Positions 1 to 11,589 of a stretch of 64,000 bases of DNA are shown here, one piece after another. A program made the position numbers and the translations under genes. The notes under the pieces were generated by a model, which did not search any database, had not been told where the DNA came from, and was given only the letters and a program-made list of their open reading frames with translations. This DNA comes from Trichobilharzia regenti. Lineage: Eukaryota; Platyhelminthes; Trematoda; Strigeidida; Schistosomatidae. Where the stretch lies: assembly GCA_944472135.2 (NCBI GenBank), contig OX235270.1:137593632-137657631 (forward strand), written 5' to 3'. The stretch's first letter is position 1. Each line of letters starts with the position of its first letter.

Positions 1-4
1 AATC

Positions 5-1131
5 TCATGAGGTCTCTTTTAACTGAGGCCTACTTGTTCTGCTTCTGGTGCCAATTAGTGTGTCATAGAATTGTCTTTTGTCTTTCCTAGCACTCTTCTT
101 TACTGCTTTATTCATTGTAGTGTACACTGAACTCAGCTCCTCCTTCTGTTGTGCATCTTTGCACTGAATCATCTTCTCTTTCAACATCCTCCTCGATTAT
201 CTTGCAGGTGTCTGTTGAGAGCCATTCTTTGTCGTGTCTCTTCTTTCTTCCTAAAACATTTGTACATGTTTCGTTGGAAATCACCTTCAGAGAGTTCCAG
301 TATTCTTCCACACAGGTTTCCTCAGTAATGCCACGTAGTGTCTCCGATTGTGCTCTGATCAGATATGTAGTGAAGATATCCCTTGTAGTTTTGTCCTTCA
401 GAATGTTGAATTTGAATTACAGTGGACTGTCTCCAGTTGTTCTGAAGGATTTCAGTTTCACTTTGAAGGTTCCTTGAACTAAATGATGGTCTCAACCCAC
501 ATCTGTTTCCCTTTCTCGACTTTGTATCCAGCAGGCTGTGTCCCCTCTTCCTTCAGATTGATATGAAATCTATTTGGTTTGTGGTATGTCCGTCAGGCGA
601 AATCCATGTTGCTTTGTGTATATCCTTGTATTTGTACACGCTCCCTCCGATCACCAAATCGTTGAAATAGCAGAAGTCTGAAAATAATCCTCCATTCTCT
701 TTAATTTCTCCAAGTAAGAGCCTCTCGACCCATGATGGGTTCTCTTCCTATATTACCAGGTCGCAGTTTGGCATTCATATCTCCCATAAGAATTTTGATG
801 TCACCATTTGCCCATTACTGTTTGTAAATGTATGTAAACATCCTCCTCCTTTTCTTGTTCCACGCTGTTAGTATTTGCGTAGCATTGCATGGTAATTGTT
901 ACTTTCCTTCCTTTGGAGTTAAATCTTACCGTCATGATCCAGGATGATATTGGTTCCCACTGTATTAGGCCTTCCGCTGCAACTTGTGACATCACGATGG
1001 CCACTTACTGCCTCAGTGTGTTCATGGTTGTCGTCTGGGTGACCGGTGTAGATTGTTGACAATACTGTCAGTCCACATACATTCTGCCTGCTTCCGCAGA
1101 TCCCCAGTAGTTCTAAGCCATATCTTCGCAT
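5..1131 (-). mobile_element. RTE-like non-LTR retrotransposon fragment, endonuclease part
   Basis: Read on the minus strand, broken frames give a run typical of RTE-type elements. It starts near 1131 with MRRYGLELLGI, the usual beginning of an AP-type endonuclease. Remnants of the central endonuclease follow at 1004-801 (IQWEPISS, ITMQCYANTN). The linker before the RT lies at 311-5 (KEWLSTDTCKIIEE, KKSARKDKRQFYDTLI). Several frameshifts and stops separate these pieces, so this is a dead copy. The RT half would lie beyond the left edge of the window. It sits upstream of the first visible exon of the host gene and runs antisense to it. Family assignment is from recognised motifs, not from a search. 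Confidence 0.8.
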
Positions 1132-1539
1132 GGTACAATGGTTTACTTTTTTACATTAAACCTTGAAATGATGGAAGATGGTTTCTTTGAAAAGGTATCT
1201 GGTATAATCGTTTAACCAGTAGGTTCGCATTTGTTGATACATGTTAGTTGTAGTTAGAAGCATTTTTAGAAATATCTAAAGAAATGAATAATGGATTGAA
1301 TAAATTTATTCTTCTACTTTAACCAATGGTACTATAAATTGTGTATTGAATCACCTTATTTATATCTCTTTGTTTGAGAGTGTTTACTCTACTCGGTAAC
1401 AATATGAGGTGTGGCAAAATAAAAGGATGCACTGGCTTCTTTTTGGTGCTACGCATTTTGTAGTTCAGTAGATCGTCAGACGCTGTGTTATCAAGCACAA
1501 TCGGTCTACACATTTTATTCATTACTACAAAGTGTACCT

Positions 1540-1785
1540 CTTTTTTTATTCTTTTTGGTTTCCAGTAGAACATAAGGCTTCAAGCTCTAAAGGCTTGAAG
1601 TTTTGGTAGCAGCGGTATTTATTTTTACGTGGTGGGGTTGCTAACCTCATGCCTAACCTTCCCTCTTTATCAATCTTATTACTCCCTTAGCGAGGTAAAA
1701 TAGTGTGTTGGCAGGGGGTCGGACCCTGGAATACATGTGTGTGTAGTCGGCAAGCACTCTACCGTGGTGCCACCGACACACAAAG
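1540..1785 (-). mobile_element. tRNA-like SINE, copy 1
   Basis: On the minus strand the head (about 1785-1690) reads like a tRNA gene: an A-box-like TGGCACCACGGTAGAGTG and, 40-odd bases on, a B-box-like GGGTCCGACCCC. The body ends in GCCTTATGTTCTACTGGAAA followed by an A-rich tail near 1545. The same head, body and tail recur on the + strand at 20520-20760, which supports an interspersed SINE rather than a real tRNA. The tail matches the 3' end of the RTE fragment near 5885-5930. It may relate to the pol III-type Sm-alpha repeats known in Schistosoma, but that is inference. Confidence 0.7.
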
Positions 1786-3864
1786 TGTATCTCGAAGTAT
1801 CTATTTTTTGCTGATATAAACTTTATGACCATATGATCAAGTGTATCTTGTAATTGAAGTTGCAGATAACTTGTTAAATCTAAGCTACTACTTCCTATTT
1901 CTTGTTCAGGTTTTTGTTAGTTTAGCGCATAGTTTCTATTCAGATGTAATATTTTTAACTATGTAATATAAAATTTCCTATGTCTACTGAAAATGGAAGT
2001 AAACAATGCTGGAATTTATTCGTTTGTTTGTTTGAGGCTGATTCATAGATAGACGCCCAATATTCATTCTTAATTGAAACGCATATACACTTGATATTAT
2101 ATTATATTTTGTTGATGCAAAGTAAAGTTATTGTTCATCCTACAATTCAATACTGTTGACAATTTACACAAGGCAGATATTCAGTTAGTTACTGAAATCT
2201 GTGAATTCTCCCTTTGTGTCACTCATTTTTTGGTGACTGCCAGTAAAATCAAGGACTTGCGTTTCATCCTGCTTGTAACAAGTCAGCTTGATGTATCTGC
2301 TCTTCTGTGAGTGATAAACTTCCTTCTGAGACTCGCACCCAGCACTTATCGCTTCTCAATGGTCGGTATGTTATACCATATCCCACGATGACTCGGCTCA
2401 GTCCGATTCCGATATATCGGTGGATGATTAAAAACGGTTGCAAGAATCATTTTATAATTTCAAAGTTTGCCTGAATATGATTTTGTTTCCACTAGAGTAA
2501 ATCATCAATGAATAATCTATTGATTTTATTTGCTGCATATTAAAGGTAAATTATTTTAACAGTGTTTGACTTAACATCACTGCAAAATATGTTGATTTTC
2601 TCTAGGAATTCATCTATTACCATAAGAGAGATATCGTAACCTTATGGTTTTATCATTTTGTTGTGTCTGGACTACTACTGTCTACAAAGTTAGTGTCACG
2701 TGATTGCAAGTAGTTAATAAGGAATGAATTGACTTTCTGTGTTTATGTAAACAACATAAGAATGCGTCTGTTGAAAAGCATTTGAAAATCTGATAGTGTA
2801 TCGCTTTCAAGCATAGCTGTTCTTCCGGTATTAGTATTATGTATCCTATACGTAGTCTGTGCTAGAATCTGTCAAAGTTGTTCTAAAATGCCGTGTTACA
2901 CTTTTATATATTATCGAAGAAAACTAAGAAAAGTGTCATATGATGGAAGATTTTTAGGAGATACTCTATTTCCAAGGCAGTCTTCATCAGCATAATTAGA
3001 ATTTCATTGAGAAATAACATCTTAAAAGTATTATGCCCTATTATTTGTAATAAGGTTTCTTCGTTCTGGATCGGCACTTATTATCAGTATGCACTCACTA
3101 TGTTATGTATTTTTGTTTCCAGTTGTTTTTCCAACTCCTGTTAGTCTATAACTCACAAAAGAGGAGCTATGTATGCTTTAAAGCTGAAGTTATTACATGT
3201 TAAATTGTTTGAAAATTTACCCAAAACTATTTGATTACCATACACTCACATCAACTGAGAACAAACCTAGGTTGTTATTCGTTTCGATTTGTAACGAAAA
3301 CTAAGATTAACCTACTAGGAGTGTGAGTGTATGAGCTAATGGTATAACCAGCTCTTGAGAAAATGAAATATTCATATTACATTACCATATCCAAATTGCA
3401 ATGCCTTAAAATTATTTATTTTTCCTAAACTTTATTGTCATCATAAGTGAATCCTTTTAATTCTTTCCCTATACTTCAAAACACCTGTTGACCCGAATTA
3501 TGCATTTTTAACTCCATCTACAAATAGTACCTTTTCTATTCAAAAAATTCCCTGCTGTTCTAAGTGAATTCTATGTGTTGAAATGTATTATAACGTGTAA
3601 ATAGTGATGTTTAATTTTAAACTTATTTAACTTCTACTAGGTATAAACGATTCAATATATATCTTTTTAAACAGCTATGTACACAGTTAAGAATTCAAGC
3701 TGAGCAGCACATTTATCCTTTGTAAGCATTGGATGTTGAATTGTGGCTGATTGCTTTGAGTGTTCAATTTCCACCTAGTAAGTCATTGGTTCAAACCGCT
3801 TACCACCCACCTATAGAAGTTTGGGCAGCCTGGTATTATCACTAGAGGTTATTAAGTGTGACTC
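1786..3864. other. Non-coding stretch, no gene seen
   Basis: This is AT-rich DNA without a credible reading frame, probably intronic or upstream sequence of the host gene. Two weak signals are present. At 2290-2415 the minus strand resembles a worn tRNA-like repeat, with a B-box-like GGGTGCGAGTC. At 2930-3000 the minus strand carries CTGATGAAGACTGCCTTGG, a phrase of the kind seen near PLE ends. Neither is strong enough for its own entry. Confidence 0.5.
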
Positions 3865-4140
3865 ATACCAACCACATGTCTGTCTGTCTATCTATTTTCA
3901 ACATAGAACTTTGCACAAATGTGCGGAAGTTCAAGTCGCCACACTCCGTGTAGCACGCGAAGCAAGAGAAGAAAGTACAAGAAAAGCATAATAGAAACAG
4001 TGAGCAGAGGTGTGAGACAAAGGAGTAATAAAGAAATACAAAACAGTTTCATTGAAGATCATAAGTCACAGGGAGTGGATGCACTCCTTGTGACCAACCA
4101 CATGAGAATGCAATTGATTGTTGTGTCTCATTTCATTTTG
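3865..4140 (-). repeat. Short interspersed repeat of about 250 bp, copy 1
   Basis: The minus strand of this stretch matches the + strand at about 12090-12330. Shared landmarks in order are TCCACTCC.TGTGACTTATGA, a T/C-rich stretch, GTGTGGCGACTTGAACT.CC, GCACAT.TGTGCAAAG and (GACA)n. The apparent 81-residue frame on the + strand here is an accident of the repeat. The repeat class is unknown; copy 2 sits inside a PLE. Confidence 0.7.
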
Positions 4141-4240
4141 TCATATATTCCCATTCAGGCGTAATGTGTAGCACAAGTGAATTCATTGTGTAGAAACAAT
4201 TCATTATTTATATGTTGTTGTTCTTTATTCTTTTTAACAG

Positions 4241-4551
4241 CTTATTCCAACACAGTGATCTATGTGAAAGTTTGTCGTCCACTCAAGAATTGTTATCGAA
4301 TTATGATCTTATCAAACAACAACCGGTTTCTAATCTGAATAAATATGAGCAACTGGATGTATACAACCCGAAATCTGAGTCAGTATTCACTTTGCACCTG
4401 CTGACTAATCAAGATTCAAATGTCAGAACTAGTGACGTGAGAAATTATACTAAATCAAATTTTCACCAGGATACATCCAATTTTAATTCAAAGTCGAATT
4501 CATATACAACATCCTTGTTGCAGGATCCCTTGTCAACGTTTTCTAATCAAG
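4241..4551 (+). CDS. Host gene, first visible coding exon (3' part of gene)
   Basis: The acceptor is a pyrimidine tract ending TTTTTAACAG at 4240, and the donor is CAAG|GTTATC after 4551. The exon enters with one base completing a codon and leaves with one base of the next (phase 1). The exon at 7520 supplies exactly the two missing bases. The reading frame begins LFQHSDLCESLSS and is rich in Ser, Asn, Gln and Thr, with no recognised domain. The entry phase means at least one more coding exon lies upstream, in unrecognised sequence or outside the window. The donor is weaker than the later two, so its exact position is the least certain boundary of this gene. I do not recognise the protein; a transcription regulator tail is only a guess from composition. 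Confidence 0.6.
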
Positions 4552-7519
4552 GTTATCACCCTATACTATTTATTTTTCTTAATAATGTATCCGAGTATGA
4601 AAATACTCTTACTCTAGCCTTTTTTCTAAGCACTTGTCCTATGATATCTGATTATTTGCATTTGAAATAGTCCGATAAAGATAAATAAATATCTTTGTTC
4701 ACACTTTACACTTTTAGTCGATAAGGTCAAAATGAAAATTTTTCAGGGAAACTACTCTTCACCTCATGTAGTCTACAGACAGTGCTTTGATACGGATTTC
4801 CGTATTTCTTATCTTATGTGTCCTCCAGCAAGCCAGGCAGACAGTATTATCACCTTACTACAGGAAATTTGGTTAAAAGCTTCAATATCAACCTTGGTTT
4901 TAAAGTCTATACAGCACTGTTATCGCTCGCCTGAATGTTATAAAATATCTGTGCTATTTTTAGCAGTCGAATCCATACCTCAATAAGTATATTACTTCTG
5001 TCATTCAATCTCTTATCACAGATTAAGTTATATAATTTTTTAAGCGTCAAATCGTTGGAAAGACTATTTTCACTGTTAGTCAACTTACTACATTTCTGTC
5101 ATTACGGAATATAAATCTGAGTGACTGACCTCAGTAAATAGTCGCATATGGTTTTCATCTTCAATATGCAAATATAGTTCTATAAAAAGAAGCAAAACAG
5201 CACTTCAGCTTATAAGTATGCACATATATTTTCCATCAATTCAACATCTGTCTTACACTCTTAGAACTAAGTGTTAATAATCGCTAACATTGATATGCGA
5301 ATAAGCTGAATTTAATAGTTCCTAAACAGAGAAATAAATCATATTTAATTTTTTCGGTTAGTGACTAACATCCGAACTTCTTTCTACTTGGATATGCATG
5401 CGTCCAAGTCGTTGATGGTGTTCCCACAGAAACTTGAATGAACACAGTACATGTCATCTCAAACTCCAAAGGGTTATCTACTAGACTGTCGACTCACCTT
5501 TCTGTAACATCGCTACGCAATAAGACCTTTGGAATTTCTTGTTCGTAACCAAAGTGATTGATGTGTGTTGCCTTTCAGTTAATAAAATCACTTTTCTCAA
5601 GAAAATCGTTCATTTTTGTCTTCGAGTAGGTTTGAACTAAATCACATTTTATGAAAACATACTTTTTAAATTTTGTTGAGAAGAATTCGCTTCTCTGGAA
5701 ATGTTAACCGCTAGAGTTTGACATTGTGTATACGTAACATGACATTGCGTTTAGATAGATATTCAGTGTCATAATACTATCGTATCGTATCCTTTTGTCT
5801 TCATGATAGCACACTTCAATGGTGAAGAAGTTTTCATGGTGTAGTCATGATTGTATTTCGTGCAAGTGATATATCCCAATTATTATTATTATTGCTCCCT
5901 TGGGTTCCTAGTGGAACATAGGGCGTCAACTGCACGTCTCCACTTGCTTCTGTCTTCTGCCGTACTTTTCACCTGAATCCATGTTAGTCCATACTCTCTC
6001 AACTCCTCTTCACACGATCTCCTCCATGTCACACTTGCACTGACGTCCCACTCGCCGCTTACCTTTCGGCCTGGTTCCATTCGAGCAATGGCCTGACGCG
6101 CACGCGATGTCATCCAGCGGCCTCCACAGTAAGTGTCCAATCCATCTCTACTTTCTCCTGCATATTTGTTGGTTGGCGATTGGTTGGAGACTGTTTTGTT
6201 TGTTCCCATAGTTTCTTGTTGGTGATTCTTTCCGATCCGGCCATCTGATCTTCAGCATAGAGCGAAGACAGTTGTTAGTTGATAAAGATCTGCAACAGGC
6301 TTTTAGAAATATTCGTTGTGACCCGCCCGCCAAGTTTCTGATCCGTATAGAAGAACTGGCTGACTTGACGTTTGTATTGAAAATCCTACCGAATTTTGTT
6401 GTTGATGTTGGCTGAGTGACGAAGATTTCCAGATTGTTTTCAGGTTGATGAATGTGTTTCTCTCCTTCCTGATTCTCGATTTGACATCCTCGTCCGTTCC
6501 GACTGCCTGTAGTTGAGACAATGCTCCCTCCCTAGTTAAGTGAATGAAGTAACCTCTTTCAAATCCTTCCCGCTGATGGTGATTGACGCTTGATGTTGAT
6601 GTTGTTGTTGTTGTTGGTTGGTTATTTTCCATCAACTCCGTCTTGTCTATGTTGACTTGGAGTCCTGTCTTCACTGGCTACTTCTCCGACCAGTTTGTCG
6701 GTTTTCGCTTGTAAGTCTTCGATTTTGTGTGACATCAAACATAAATCATCCACGCACGAAATTCAGGTCTTCTAGGTTCTTCATGTCGGTCCCGGATATC
6801 CCTGTCTTCTCGTTTCCCACGGTCTGACGCATAATCCATTCAGTCCACCACAATTAGGAATATCATTGGTGATAATAAGCAAGCACCCTTGTCTGACTCC
6901 TGTGTTTAATCCAAACGCCTCGCGGAGTTTTCCGTTGTGGATGACTAGACATGTGCCGTTGTCGTACAGCTGTTGAATAAGGTTGATGAATATTTGGGGT
7001 ACGCCGTAGTACTCGAGTAGTTTTCAAATTACTTCGCGGTCAACGCTACGCTGTCCAAGGCCTTCTCGAAGTCTATAAAGTTGAGGTAGAGGTTTGATTG
7101 CCATTCCATGCTTTGTTCTGTGATGATGATGCATAGAGTTGCAATTTGGTCAGAACATGATTTGCCTGACTTTCCTGAATTCAGCTAGCTTGTTCTGGTC
7201 GGAGTTCTGTATCCAGTGGGTCCTTTATTCTCCAGGATGATGCGACTCAGAATTTTACTTGGCGTCCACAGGAGCATGACTCCTCGCCAGTTCTTGCAGG
7301 GTGTGTCCTTAGTCGCCCTTCTTTGGTAGTTTCACGAGGTCACCTTTCTTCCAGTCAGTAGGCACTTTTCCCTCCTTCCAGACCAGATATATCCCACAGC
7401 TTATGTAATACTCAAAACTAAACTGTAAACAATTACTTTTCTTTTATACAAAGTTTAATTAGTAATTTCAATATATTTCATGTGTTAGATTAATGAAGGA
7501 ATATACCCCTTTATTACAG
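4552..7519 (+). other. Intron of the host gene
   Basis: This intron runs from GTTATC to TTTATTACAG. It contains a short open frame at 4732-4986, preceded by TTTTTCAG, that cannot be fitted in phase without a stop and is not called an exon. Between 4990 and 5880 I see nothing beyond AT-rich sequence. The 3' half is occupied by a minus-strand RTE fragment. Confidence 0.55.
5885..7395 (-). mobile_element. RTE-like retrotransposon, RT and C-terminal fragment
   Basis: On the minus strand, from about 7395 downward, broken frames spell the second half of an RTE polyprotein. VPTDWKKGDLVKLPKKGD comes first, then LNFIDFEKALDSV (RT palm), GLQVNIDKTELM, SVQPVLLYGSETW-type text near 6340, and the C-terminal TWRRSCEEELREYG and WRRAVDALCSTRNPREQ ending at 5889. 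The 3' end reads CCTATGTTCCACTAGGAACC followed by (AAT)n at 5880-5890. A microsatellite tail of this kind is usual for RTE elements. Many stops and frameshifts make it a pseudogene. It lies antisense in a host intron and is 5' truncated. Confidence 0.85.
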
Positions 7520-8088
7520 ACGAAATCTACACAATCAAAAAAGATCAAATGGAAAATATGTACGACTGTGTATCTTATCCAGGATATTCTGGATCATCGT
7601 CGAGTGAATCAAGCCTATTTGACGCATTAACCTCTCCACCGTCACCACTGAATGAAAGTAACAACCAATCGTCTTCGATTGACTTACTTTCTCATCATCA
7701 TAATAACTGCTACCACAACAATCAAAAGCAACAGCTTTATACACAAGAAGAAATCCCCCTGGCTATGAAAATAATTGGAATGAGTAATGTGAGTAGTAGT
7801 GATCAAGAGATTATCGATTCAAGTGTAATCCCATTGAAAAATGAATTAGATGATTATTCACTGGATCCTCCATTGAATCATTCAGCAGCGGCATCTTCAT
7901 CTGCTGTTATTTCTACTGCTCCTGTATCACTGCATAAACCATCTGTATATCTGAATGATATTTATTCCAATAAATCCAATTCAACTAGTTCAAGAAGAGC
8001 TATTTCTCCGGCGACGAATACTACTGTTAATGACAATATGAATTGCATGACTAGTCATCCAATGGGATTATCATCAGTTAAGAACCAG
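7520..8088 (+). CDS. Host gene, second visible coding exon
   Basis: The acceptor is TTTATTACAG|AC and the donor is AACCAG|GTAAGC, both good consensus sites. The two entering bases complete a codon with the preceding exon, and the exon ends in phase 0. Coding runs DEIYTIKKDQMENMYDC and continues through a Ser-rich patch (SGSSSSESSLFDALTSPPSPL) and a His/Asn patch (HHHNNCYHNN) to SSVKNQ. The protein looks disordered, with acidic/Ser-Pro segments like those of transcriptional activation regions, but no folded domain is visible. If translation read through the donor, 79 more residues would follow to a stop at 8325; this is judged intronic. Confidence 0.75.
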
Positions 8089-8814
8089 GTAAGCTTGTAT
8101 GAAGTTGGTATTCAGTTTAAAGAAATTCGTCAAGTTAGTACATCATTTTTGCTGTGTTTGGTTTTATTCTCCACTATTCAGTTATATCTGTTAGACGTTT
8201 ATGCTGTTAAAATCCAGTGTGATTTAGATTACATTCATGATCATGTCGTTGGAAATGATTCTGGCACTCTAAAATATTTTATATTCCATATGTTAGAAAA
8301 TACCAGGTTCTCGTTGAACAGCTGATATCATGTAGAGCTATGTGCATGTGTGAGAAGTGTTCTATGAAAGACATCACTGCATATTACTTCTAGATGTTGG
8401 AATTCAATAGATGCAAACCCGCGGCCTTGATTGCACACTTGTTGGCACAAATCATTACACGTGTCTTCTCAACCCTAAGAACCTCAAATTATCTGTTACC
8501 ACCTTGGAACCCGCATTATTCAAAGAGTTTACTATTGGGAAACTAGTGTAAGGATAAGCCGCTTGCCATATAACAGTCGACTTACCTATCTAAGTCTAGT
8601 TGCTGATCGCGATCTAATTTGCAAGCCTATGATTAATCTCAGTTGCACAATAAAATAATGTATAGGGAATCGAATTGCTCCGCCAACAAATGCTAAATGT
8701 TAGTGGAACTCTTTCTACCGATTGACTGTGGACATTTTATATCAGAACAGTTTGCACTACCATGCACACCAGTATCACATTTCTTACGTTTGTCCAATCC
8801 ATTTATTATATTAT

Positions 8815-9545
8815 TATTTATTTATTTAAACGCATAAAAACTTGGTACAGTATGGCACCAAGAAGGACGTGCCACACAATAATAATAAAACAACATAGAT
8901 CAAAGGAAAAAAAAGTAAAAGAAAGAAGATATAAGTAGAGATCGGATAAAGAACTTCATCTGGAAGGAAGACAGTCATGCTTAACAGGTTCAAACAGTAT
9001 TCGTTAACTATCATCGGGAAGGGAAGAAAGAAGGGAATCGCAACACATTCGCCATTGATTACGATTCTTGGCCATATCCGATAACGTTTCGAGCCATCGA
9101 TTTGAGCTTTCTCTCGGACCCCAACCAGGGAGTCGTGACACACCAACCGATGCTAATCTAGCTCAAAAATCCTTCATCTCACGACGCCACGTCATGGACT
9201 GACCACCCAAACCGCCTTTTCCATCCCGTCCCAGGGCTACCGGACAGACGCCTGTACGAAGCCTCTGGGATGACATTCGCAGCACATGTCCAAGCCACTG
9301 GGGCGGTGTTTCCAGATGACGACACTCAATGAATGGTGATCTCCACTGTGTTCAGACACACGCCGGCGAACCTCAGAATTACTCACGCGATGATGCCATC
9401 GAACGCAATAAATCCTGCGGAAACAGCGATGATCAAACACGCAGAGTCGCTGCACATCCTCAGCTCGGAAATGCCAGGTTTCACAGGCGTAGAGCAAGAC
9501 AGCCCGCACCGAAGCATTGTATACCCGACCTTTGACAGCCAGGCT
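8815..9545 (-). mobile_element. Non-LTR retrotransposon 3' end fragment
   Basis: The minus strand encodes the end of an RT polyprotein in two frames. One carries AVLLYACETW, VFDHRCFRRIY and HHRVSNSEVRRRV (9509-9330); further on come CVTTPWLGSE-type text and SMARNVIGYGQ (9146-9060). A short 3' UTR ends with ATGCGTTTAAATAAATAAAT and an AAT-rich tail near 8815. The VLLYACETW and DHR motifs are typical of the region after the RT in RTE-like schistosome elements. It is heavily 5' truncated and lies in the host intron 8089-10691. Confidence 0.75.
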
Positions 9546-10388
9546 AAGTTACATAAGTTACTCTATCTGATGAAGAATCCAAATACATATTGACTTTGTT
9601 AAAAGTCCCTGATGTTTCGTAATAATAGACATGTGACAGAAAGCATTCACTCAAGTTATTCATACTTGAGTTTCAGGGGAAACTCAGTTGCTCACTGGGG
9701 ACACAGGTACATTCAGTTGATGAGTGCAGAATAGCAAGAAATTCGATACCTTAAATTCACTAATAACCACTATCAACTAAGTAACATCAATGCTATCCCC
9801 AAGGCATATTTCAATTCAAACGTGCATATTCTGAAGGCCTATGCTAAAGTAGATTACATATTCTGTGCAAGAAAAAAAGCAATCAACGAGAAATTCAAAA
9901 GAATTATTTCATGACCAATTTCATTTCATTCCAGATGGAATTATCATGATTAACTGTTTAAACCAACTACCACGCCTGATTGTTAAATAGTTTGCCTACA
10001 CGGTATCTGTCGCTGTGATTTGATTTTCGACACAAGAAACAAATCATATTTAGTTTCATTTTTTATCGACCGATTTATGTTTAGTAGTAGGATAACATAT
10101 TTTTAAATAATTGTGATTGTGTATCCACATGATAATTGCTTACTGTCAATCAGAGGATAATACCTCCATTACTACTTGCTCTTCACCACTTTAACAGAAG
10201 CTGTTACCAAAGAATCACAGATGATAGGGCATAGTAATTTTATATTACAAACGTTAAGATGGATTAAAATTCTGATATGTGTAATTGGTTCATTTGTGCA
10301 CATGTAAGTCGATAGCTGCAGCTAGATATACTTATGGAAATGTACAATTACACTGTCGCTCGATTGCGCAATGAACAGATTCACTGTA

Positions 10389-10392
<4 letters not shown>
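9546..10392. other. Intronic non-coding stretch
   Basis: No gene seen. At 9718-9746 there is TGATGAGTGC, a six-base loop, then GCAAGAAA, which resembles a worn hammerhead core but lacks matching outer stems (see rejected items). Confidence 0.4.

Positions 10393-10432
<40 letters not shown>
10393..10432. repeat. (TA)n microsatellite
   Basis: About 20 TA dinucleotide units inside the host intron upstream of the third visible exon. A short open frame over it (Ile-Tyr repeats) is an artefact. Confidence 0.95.
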
Positions 10433-10436
<4 letters not shown>

Positions 10437-10691
10437 GTTTCATTTCTGTGCTGATGGTATTCAGGACTGATGTCTTAACGTTATATAACCTGAGGGAACA
10501 GATCTTCCTGTATTTTTCTTGTAAAGAGCATTTCTTATGAAATGTTCAGCAATGAATTGATTCCCCATAAAATGTATATTCCTTTATGATGCGTTATTAG
10601 GATAGAGTTTAAGATCTTTAGTTTTGGTATGTATCTTGAGATTATTTTATATGTTTACGTATTTTTGTATAAAATCTGTTTAATTTGTTAG

Positions 10692-11046
10692 ACGTTCCAA
10701 GAAATGCGACGTAATCCAACAGTTTACTCTTTTGAAGAACCCATAAACAATAAAAATTCATACGAATCTAACATAATCGACGACGGGCACATCTCTAAAT
10801 TTTCTCATCATGATGCTTACTGCCCAAATCCTCATTTCTATTGTCGTTCTTACGAGTATGCTAATGCTAACGTGGCTATGCAAGATCCAGCTTCTGAGTC
10901 GAAATTGAATAATGCAGATACTTTTGACTGTTCAAAAGATGACACCAACCAGTCTCATCTACTCCCACAAGCCCAAATCTGTCCAGTGTATACTGGTGTT
11001 GTGTATAAGGGACCCGATAGTGTGTATACGGTTCCTTTGAAGAAGC
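10692..11046 (+). CDS. Host gene, third visible coding exon
   Basis: The acceptor is TTTGTTAG|ACG and the donor is AAGAAGC|GTAAGT, a near-perfect site. The exon enters in phase 0, matching the 8088 donor, and leaves in phase 1. Coding starts TFQEMRRNPTVYSFEEP and ends VYTVPLKK plus one base. It is rich in Asn, Ser, His and Tyr, with no recognisable domain. The internal methionine at 10704 is not the start; the frame is open from the acceptor. Confidence 0.75.
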
Positions 11047-11589
11047 GTAAGTATTCAGATTTAACAATATTTCCTTTGTAAAATGTTTAATTCATAAAGT
11101 CTCCAAGATTAATTCCTACATTTTTTGATCTACTTCTCGTTTAGTCTTCTGTGGTTACTCACTATCGAACTCAGTAATTTAACCACTCTAGATTACTGTA
11201 ACTTTTGATAGCGGTGACTTTCTTCATATATGCTGTGCAAATGCGATTCCAACGGAATAATCAACACCACTCTAAATCCGTTTGCTTTTCCTCAAGCACT
11301 AAACTGTGATTTATTCTTAGCTTTGATACGTAAGTTTTTAAGGCACACCACTATTTATGATGCCTCACTGAGAAACTATTCGGAAAGTTGTTTTCACTCT
11401 CATCACCTTCTGTGGTGAATTCTGTATAGCTGTAAACACTCACATATTTTGTACACAAATATAATACCAAATGCAAACAAACAGGGGAATCAGTATATCG
11501 CCATATAATTACAAATGTATTAGAGCAGAGTTGCTTTTATTAATGCTCTAGGATACTTAGACTGGTATAAAAAGAAAACTCCATCTCCA

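Noticed and set aside
4732..4986. Possible extra exon with TTTTTCAG acceptor
   Set aside because: In the phase required after 4551 it meets a stop within about 15 codons, and in its own frame the content is unremarkable. Exons 4551 and 7520 already join in phase.
9718..9750. Hammerhead-like TGATGAGTGC...GCAAGAAA
   Set aside because: C3 of the core is T, stem II has a mismatched end, and no complementary stem I or legal cleavage triplet is found.
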